NCBI GenBank assembly: GCA_023231105.1
Contig: JALNWB010000071.1
Span: 1-18,878 of the forward strand
Length of the DNA: 18,878 bases
Direction: 5' to 3'
Source of the DNA: Ignavibacteriaceae bacterium
GTDB lineage: Bacteria; Bacteroidota; Ignavibacteria; Ignavibacteriales; Ignavibacteriaceae
Below, piece after piece: positions 13,956-18,878 of this stretch. The notes below the pieces were generated by a model. It searched no databases, was not told the DNA's origin, and saw only the letters and a list, made by a program, of their open reading frames with translations. Within the stretch, counting starts at the first letter, position 1. Each line of letters starts with the position of its first letter. The position numbers and the translations under genes were made by a program.

Positions 13956-16553
13956 CTATTTAAGAAATGAAACATTATTTAACGAAAATTTGAACTGTTC
14001 AATATTTGATGTTATTGACTCCACATCAAATTCTTCACTATTTTTCTTTAGTTCGTTTCCATACGCTAACAAACCATCGCTATTCAGTTTTTTTGCATTA
14101 TGAATAATTATATCCGCTAATTTCTCGATATCATTTATTTCCATAGTGGCAATAACTTTCGTCCAATCGGGAGTTATTTCATTTATTAAACTTTCCACTT
14201 CTTCTGGAGACAAATTAAAGAATAACGATTTATCAGAAGTACTCTTCAAATTATCATCAGGCGCTAAGTCGTACTTTAAATAGTTTTTAAGAATAGCTAC
14301 AAGTTCAAGTTTATCAATTGGTTTTTTCAATTGGTCATTAAAACCTGCGGTTATAACTTTTTGCTTATCTTCAGCAGTTACTGCAATAACCGGGGTTTTA
14401 TGTAACTTCTCACTCTTTTTAATTTCAGTAATTACTTCATAACCATCCATCTCAGGCATATTAATATCGGTAAGAATCAGGTCTGGATTCAGTCTTTCAG
14501 CAGCTTGCATTAATTCTTTTCCGTTCACTACCGTATAAATCTCAAAGCCAAAATCATATAAAAATTCCTTTAAGATTTTTCTATTTCCATATATATCATC
14601 TGCAATAAGAATTGAAGCATGATTAAAGACAAGGTTCTCCGTTACGCCTTTTTTCGATTCAATTTCTTTTAACTTTGATTTATCGAGAACTTCTATAGCC
14701 GGAAGAATAATCCTGAATGTTGCTCCTTTGCCGAATTCGCTTTCAATGGAAATTTTTCCGTTTTGCAGTTCAATCAGTTGTTTGGCTATTGATAACCCTA
14801 AACCGGAAGATGCCTCGCCTCCTGTCGGTCTGGCAGATAATCGTTGAAACTTGCCAAAAACTTTCACTTTATCCGCTTCTGTAAAACCGGGTCCTTCATC
14901 TATAACTTCATAAATAGCTTCCTGACCAATTTGTTTAAGATTAATATGAATGGACTTTCCATATTGTGAATATTTGATCGCATTGCTAACAAGATTTTCA
15001 ATCACTTCTTGCAGTCTTTCAACATCAGCATTAACAAAGATTTCCGGATGAGTCTCGGTAAATATTAAATTTTGTTTTTTATTTAAAGCTGCACTCTGAA
15101 ATTCTTTGTTGATCTTTTTCGCTAGATCATTAATCTTTAGAGGTTCGCATTCAATTTTAAGTTTGCCGGTTTCAATTGCCGAGGAATCCAGAAGTTTGTT
15201 GATAAGGTTTAGCATATTTTTAGATGAATCTTCGATCACCTCAACATACTCCGCCAATTGAGAATCTTTTGAGATATCCGCTTTTGCGAGATCTGAAAAT
15301 CCAATAATTGTAGTAAGCGGATTTCTCAAATCATGGGCAGCAATTCCGAGCAATTCCGTTTTTAACATATTCGCTTGTGCCGCTTCAGCATTAGCGATGA
15401 CTAATTTATCGTTAGCTTTACTTTTTTGTTTGTATTGATAAGAAATAGCTCCAACTGCAAACAGAATAAATACAAAAGCTCCGACAAAAATATTCCGCCA
15501 GAGAAGTTGAACATCTCCTTCTTTCTTCAATAAAGTTATTTGATGCTCTTTTTTCTCGGCAGCATAACTTGATTGAATCTCTTCAATTTGTTTAGTTCGT
15601 TGGAGGCTTGATGTACTGTCTTTCAAATCTGAATAAATGATGTAACTCTCATAAGCTTTCTTGTAATCACCTTTTCCTCTATAACAATCTGCGAGAGTTT
15701 TATAAGCAGCGGGTAATAAATAGGGAGAATTGATTTCTTTGAATAGCTCGATTGCCCTTACTGAATATTTCAATGCGTTATCGTAATCTTTTGTATCCAA
15801 AAACATTTGTCCAAAATCTACAAGGATGGGTCCAAGACTCCAGACATCTCTATTTTTTTCAGCGATTTGAATTCCTTGGGTGAAAGATTCTTTCGCCTTT
15901 GAATAATTTTTTAATCCAACATAGGTTAAACCTAATTTTTGATAAGTATATGTAAGACCAAGCACTCCGTCACCAACAACCTTTTCTAACTCTAATGTTT
16001 TGCTTAGATATTCGAGAGCTTTTGTGAAAATTTTATTTTTCAAGTAGTTTTCACCAATACCTTTTAACGCGAATACTTTCCCGAGGGTGACTAAATTATT
16101 TTGGTCATATAGTTTTAAAGCTTTTTGCCAGTACTCCATAGCTTTTCCAAGATTTGCGTTATCGGAATACATATAACCGAATGCGGTGTACGTATCTGCA
16201 ATCCCCTCAGAGTTATTTATTTCTTCATACAATTTGAGCGCCAGCATATAATGCGCAAGTGTAGAATCCAGATTATTTAAATAATAGAAATTTTGACCGG
16301 TGTACAAATATGCGTCAGCCATGCCCTTCTTATAATTAAGTTTTTGAGCTAAGGATAATGCATTTTTGCCGTAGTAAAATCCTGAATCGGTAGAAACTGT
16401 AAAATAATTGAATGCTATTAAATTTAGCATATCTACTTTTTCTTTATCATGTTTGTAAGGAAGAAGACCCTTTAAACTGTCGATCAATGCGGTGGTTTGT
16501 GGAATGATGTTTGTGAAAGATAAGAAGAGCAGAACCAATATCAGTTTTTTCAT
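13956..16553 (-). CDS. TPR-containing hybrid sensor histidine kinase with receiver and HPt-like C-terminus
   Basis: An 865-residue membrane kinase. A signal peptide (about residues 1-18) precedes a periplasmic sensor of tetratricopeptide repeats (about 35-315), then a coiled coil and one transmembrane helix (352-373). The HisKA domain has LLGIAAHDLRNPL with phospho-acceptor His407. The ATPase domain shows the N box (Glu519, Asn520, Asn524), DEGPGF (Asp552) and SGLGLSIA (Gly584, Gly586). A receiver domain (645-760) has Asp652-Asp653, Asp696 in LTDINMPEMDG and Lys744. The last 100 residues are helical and HPt-like, with IIHNAKKLN (His818, Lys at +3), but lack the canonical AHxLKG. CGAGGCG at 16559-16565 is the ribosome binding site. 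It is the first gene of a minus-strand operon with the SpoIIE regulator. The ligand of the TPR sensor is unknown. Confidence 0.93.
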   Translation of the reverse strand: MKKLILVLLFLSFTNIIPQTTALIDSLKGLLPYKHDKEKVDMLNLIAFNYFTVSTDSGFYYGKNALSLAQKLNYKKGMADAYLYTGQNFYYLNNLDSTLAHYMLALKLYEEINNSEGIADTYTAFGYMYSDNANLGKAMEYWQKALKLYDQNNLVTLGKVFALKGIGENYLKNKIFTKALEYLSKTLELEKVVGDGVLGLTYTYQKLGLTYVGLKNYSKAKESFTQGIQIAEKNRDVWSLGPILVDFGQMFLDTKDYDNALKYSVRAIELFKEINSPYLLPAAYKTLADCYRGKGDYKKAYESYIIYSDLKDSTSSLQRTKQIEEIQSSYAAEKKEHQITLLKKEGDVQLLWRNIFVGAFVFILFAVGAISYQYKQKSKANDKLVIANAEAAQANMLKTELLGIAAHDLRNPLTTIIGFSDLAKADISKDSQLAEYVEVIEDSSKNMLNLINKLLDSSAIETGKLKIECEPLKINDLAKKINKEFQSAALNKKQNLIFTETHPEIFVNADVERLQEVIENLVSNAIKYSQYGKSIHINLKQIGQEAIYEVIDEGPGFTEADKVKVFGKFQRLSARPTGGEASSGLGLSIAKQLIELQNGKISIESEFGKGATFRIILPAIEVLDKSKLKEIESKKGVTENLVFNHASILIADDIYGNRKILKEFLYDFGFEIYTVVNGKELMQAAERLNPDLILTDINMPEMDGYEVITEIKKSEKLHKTPVIAVTAEDKQKVITAGFNDQLKKPIDKLELVAILKNYLKYDLAPDDNLKSTSDKSLFFNLSPEEVESLINEITPDWTKVIATMEINDIEKLADIIIHNAKKLNSDGLLAYGNELKKNSEEFDVESITSNIEQFKFSLNNVSFLK

Positions 16554-17152
16554 TTATCGCCTCGAAGTTATTAATACATTTGAATAACCATTAGCAATTA
16601 CAGATCAACTTTTGTTTGAGCAAGACTCGGAACAATATAAATATTTGTAAATTCAACTATTGAACGGGCATTTCTTTAAGCAAACTGTACGAACGAATTA
16701 CTTAAACTTCGGGGGAAATGATAAAATCCTAAGTAAGACGCCAAGAACACAGTAGAAACTTAAATAAATGGAATTAAAACACCAAGGATGATTTTATTTT
16801 CTCAATTTTAATCTTTCCACTTCATAAATCGAATTTGAGGAGGCAATGGGTTCTATCGACATTTATTACAAAGGTTTGGTAATCTCTTAAAACATTTTTA
16901 ATTTTTCACGCACAATTAATTAAGAAATTTGGTAGACGTATTTCTGAGTTAGTTTTCCATAGACAAAAATTATTAAACGGGATGCCTAATCCTTTCCCGC
17001 TCTCCTTTTATATTCTTCAAACAAGCAATTGAAAAAAATCATAACTCCCATAGAATATGTTTTTAACAGAAAAAGAAGTTGCTATTGTAAGGAAGCTAAA
17101 TTTCATACATAAACTAATGGCAACACCATTAAATAAATAAAAGGAACTCATT
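16554..17152. other. Divergent intergenic region, no supported gene
   Basis: These 599 AT-rich bases separate the minus-strand kinase operon from the plus-strand amidinotransferase, so promoters for both should lie here. I see no tRNA, no strong terminator and no convincing ORF. A 14-codon ORF at 16846-16890 follows a GAGGAGG, but the spacing of two bases is too short. A 7-codon ORF at 17117-17140 precedes the amidinotransferase. The ribosome binding site for that gene, AAAGGAA, is at 17140-17145. Bases 16735-16790 contain a loose repetition of 'acgccaagaacac' and 'acaccaagg', which may be a remnant of a low-complexity element. Confidence 0.6.
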
Positions 17153-18124
17153 ATGGAAAATAATCAAAGAATTATCGGTGTTTACAACGAATGGGGAAAA
17201 TTGAGAGAAGCGGTTGTTGGAATTGCGGACGATACTGTCGAAATAGATTTCATCCCGGCTATGAAATGGCTCCCTCCGGAAGGAATTGATGCTTGTTTGA
17301 AATATGGAGGGAAAAAAACAGCGGATGTATTCCCTGAGTATTTTGAGATTTTAAAACAACAACTTGAAGGTCATGTAAAGGTTCTTGAGGAACATGGAGT
17401 TATCGTTCACCGGACAAAACCAATCCTGTATAAGGAGGAAAACGATTTCCTAACAACGATTCAGAAAGGGAATATGCTTTTTGGCGGAGCGGACTTTTTC
17501 AGGGTTATTGGAAGCAATGTTCTCCTGCTTAATTCTTTTAGATATCCATTCCGGCGAAAACAGGTTTGGGTAGTCCGACCTTTACTCGAAGAACTGATCA
17601 AGAATACAAATACTCGTTATTGTGCTACACCTCCTCCGTCTCCCCATTATACGGAAGAAGATATTTATCTCGAAAACGGAGACATAATGATCGATGGTTT
17701 CAATGTATATTGTGGTATGTCCGGTAACGCTTCTAATGAGAAGGGAATAGATTGGTTGCAGCAGTTTTTGGGAAGTGATTATCGAATTCATATTATCCCT
17801 CTTGCATCTACCCGTTTTCACTTAGACTGGGTGCTTACGCTCAATCGTCCGGGATTACTTACATATTGCAAGGACGCTATTATTGGTGATTTGCCAGAAT
17901 CCCTTCAACCGTGGGATAAGATAGTTGTAAATGCAGATGAAGCAGCAGGTGCTAACAACCTTTCAATCGATCCGAATACGATTGTAGTTGCCGAACAATA
18001 TGGAAGAATAGCTGATGAATACCTAAAACGCGGCATGAACGTAATTACAATTCCATTAGATATGACTATTGCATATGGAAGCGGTTCTAGGTGTCTAACA
18101 GCAGTTTTGAGACGGGATGCATAG
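17153..18124 (+). CDS. Amidinotransferase-family protein (guanidino-group modifying superfamily)
   Basis: A 323-residue protein of the amidinotransferase branch that includes glycine and inosamine-phosphate amidinotransferases. The catalytic triad is visible: Glu/Asp in YLENGDIMIDG (Glu174, Asp177), His223 in TRFHLDWVLTLNRPGL, and nucleophile Cys314 in AYGSGSRCLTAVLRRD near the C-terminus, where the family places it. The N-terminus VYNEWGKLREAVVGIADD is also typical. The enzymes move an amidino group from arginine to an amine acceptor through a Cys-linked intermediate. Which acceptor is used cannot be told; an arginine deiminase-type hydrolysis is an alternative. AAAGGAA at 17140-17145 supports the start. 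It is preceded by a long non-coding stretch and followed by the SulP gene after 220 bases, with no biosynthetic partner in view. Confidence 0.85.
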   Translation: MENNQRIIGVYNEWGKLREAVVGIADDTVEIDFIPAMKWLPPEGIDACLKYGGKKTADVFPEYFEILKQQLEGHVKVLEEHGVIVHRTKPILYKEENDFLTTIQKGNMLFGGADFFRVIGSNVLLLNSFRYPFRRKQVWVVRPLLEELIKNTNTRYCATPPPSPHYTEEDIYLENGDIMIDGFNVYCGMSGNASNEKGIDWLQQFLGSDYRIHIIPLASTRFHLDWVLTLNRPGLLTYCKDAIIGDLPESLQPWDKIVVNADEAAGANNLSIDPNTIVVAEQYGRIADEYLKRGMNVITIPLDMTIAYGSGSRCLTAVLRRDA

Positions 18125-18193
18125 AGCAAAGTTTAATCTTAAAACTACTTCTTACTCTGGCAGTGATCGTTAGAATAATTTTTATTTCGCAAT

Positions 18194-18327
18194 TGATCAG
18201 TTAATAATTTGTGATCAGGAATTTCAAGAGAATTATTTTTTTTTTGATTTTAGTAACTGACCGTAACGCAGTCATTTATCAGAATTCATTATATTTGTCA
18301 TCAGATTTAATTTATTTTCTTGATCAG
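18194..18327. promoter_or_regulatory. Three TGATCAG heptamers before the SulP gene
   Basis: TGATCAG occurs at 18194-18200, 18212-18218 and 18321-18327, all in the 220-base gap before the SulP start at 18345. Two are 18 bases apart. The core TGATCA is self-complementary. A repeated palindromic word before a transporter gene is what an operator would look like, but I do not recognise the regulator. A run of ten T lies between them at 18236-18245. Confidence 0.3.
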
Positions 18328-18344
18328 ACAATTGGAACCTGAGA

Positions 18345-18878
18345 ATGCCCTTAATAAAACCAAAACTTTTTACCACTCTAAAAGATTATAATAAAGATCA
18401 GTTTATTGCGGATGCAACCGCCGGAGTTATCGTTGGCATAGTTGCACTCCCTTTAGCCATTGCTTTTGCTATTGCAAGCGGTGTTACACCGGAAAAAGGA
18501 ATTATTACCGCGATCATTGCGGGATTTATAATTTCGGTCTTCGGCGGTAGCCGTGTACAAATCGGCGGACCCACAGGTGCTTTCATCATTATTGTCTATG
18601 GAATTGTTCAGAATTATGGAACTACCGGCTTAACGATCGCCACTATTATGGCTGGAATAATATTGGTCATAATGGGTTTGGCGCGATTCGGTTCTCTCAT
18701 TAAATTTATTCCTTACCCGGTAGTGGTTGGTTTTACAAGTGGAATAGCGCTACTAATTTTTTCTACTCAGATAAAAGATTTTTTTGGTTTGCAAATCCCC
18801 AAAATTCCGGCAGAATTTCATGAAAAATGGATTGCCTATTTTGGAGCTTTTTCAACAATAAATTATTCCGTCTTTGGA
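18345..18878 (+). CDS. SulP family anion transporter (partial, N-terminal part)
   Basis: An ORF open from ATG 18345 to the window end, 178 codons. The product is a SulP/SLC26 permease. It opens with MPLIKPKLFTTLKDYNKDQFIADATAGVIVGIVALPLAIAFAIASGV, the typical cytoplasmic N-terminus and first transmembrane helix with the 'ALPlaiAfaiasG' signature. Further hydrophobic helices follow, with FGGSRVQIGGPTGAFIII (the conserved 'GGsr.qigGPtgAf' segment of helix 3) and LIKFIPYPVVVGFTSGIALLIF. Bacterial SulP proteins carry bicarbonate, sulfate or organic acids with Na+ or H+ coupling. The substrate cannot be set from this part, and the C-terminal STAS domain expected in the family lies beyond the window. 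The ribosome binding site is poor (GAACCTGAGA). Confidence 0.93.
   Translation, partial: MPLIKPKLFTTLKDYNKDQFIADATAGVIVGIVALPLAIAFAIASGVTPEKGIITAIIAGFIISVFGGSRVQIGGPTGAFIIIVYGIVQNYGTTGLTIATIMAGIILVIMGLARFGSLIKFIPYPVVVGFTSGIALLIFSTQIKDFFGLQIPKIPAEFHEKWIAYFGAFSTINYSVFG

Noticed and set aside
16735..16790. Loose repetition of 'ccaagaacac' and 'caccaagg', resembling a known low-complexity repeat in some genomes.
   Set aside because: Only two imperfect units are visible, so a repeat family cannot be claimed from this window.
16846..16890. A 14-codon ORF behind GAGGAGG, possibly a leader peptide.
   Set aside because: The spacing to the ATG is only two bases, and the peptide has no regulatory feature such as codon runs or a following attenuator.
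17117..17140. A 7-codon ORF just before the amidinotransferase, with a small AATGG/CCATT inverted repeat.
   Set aside because: Too short to support and no ribosome binding site; it overlaps the binding site of the next gene only by chance.

Overview
The window is AT-rich and gene-dense. It looks like chromosome from a Bacteroidota/Chlorobiota-type bacterium, most likely close to the Ignavibacteria. This is an inference from gene content, not a database match: a TonB-dependent receptor tail, a TPR hybrid histidine kinase paired with a REC-SpoIIE regulator, a large secreted beta-propeller protein, and signal peptides that all end in -AQ or -PQ. Many genes have ordinary GGAGG-type ribosome binding sites, which fits Ignavibacteria better than core Bacteroidetes.

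Left part (1-4250, all +): the end of a TonB-dependent receptor and a YjbQ family protein come first. Then follows a tight operon of ECF sigma factor, zinc-finger membrane anti-sigma factor, two exported proteins of unknown function and a GNAT acetyltransferase. A good ECF-type promoter lies just before the sigma gene, which suggests autoregulation.

Middle (4251-9644, all +): a ribbon-helix-helix/MazF toxin-antitoxin pair with a palindromic operator, a 59-residue HTH protein, a DUF72 protein, a DinB-superfamily protein, an NYN nuclease-like protein with a LOTUS-type C-terminus, a SpoVG-like protein and DNA polymerase IV. Two intergenic stretches here (5155-5275 and 8062-8429) hold four copies, whole or partial, of a composite element built from consecutive hairpins. 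Linker lengths are nearly constant while hairpin cores vary in a paired way. This is the most unusual structure in the window.

Right part (9645-18878): a secreted 814-residue PQQ-type beta-propeller protein, tRNA-Arg(ACG) with a strong terminator, and a convergent (minus strand) two-gene operon of TPR hybrid histidine kinase plus REC-SpoIIE phosphatase. A roughly 600-base gap without convincing genes follows, then a plus-strand amidinotransferase and the start of a SulP anion transporter that runs off the window.

How the genes work together: the ECF cluster is probably one envelope-sensing regulon. The kinase and SpoIIE regulator are probably one phosphorelay whose target lies elsewhere. The toxin-antitoxin pair and the hairpin units mark the 4.3-8.5 kb stretch as more accessory-like than the rest. 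No transposase, CRISPR array or rRNA is visible.
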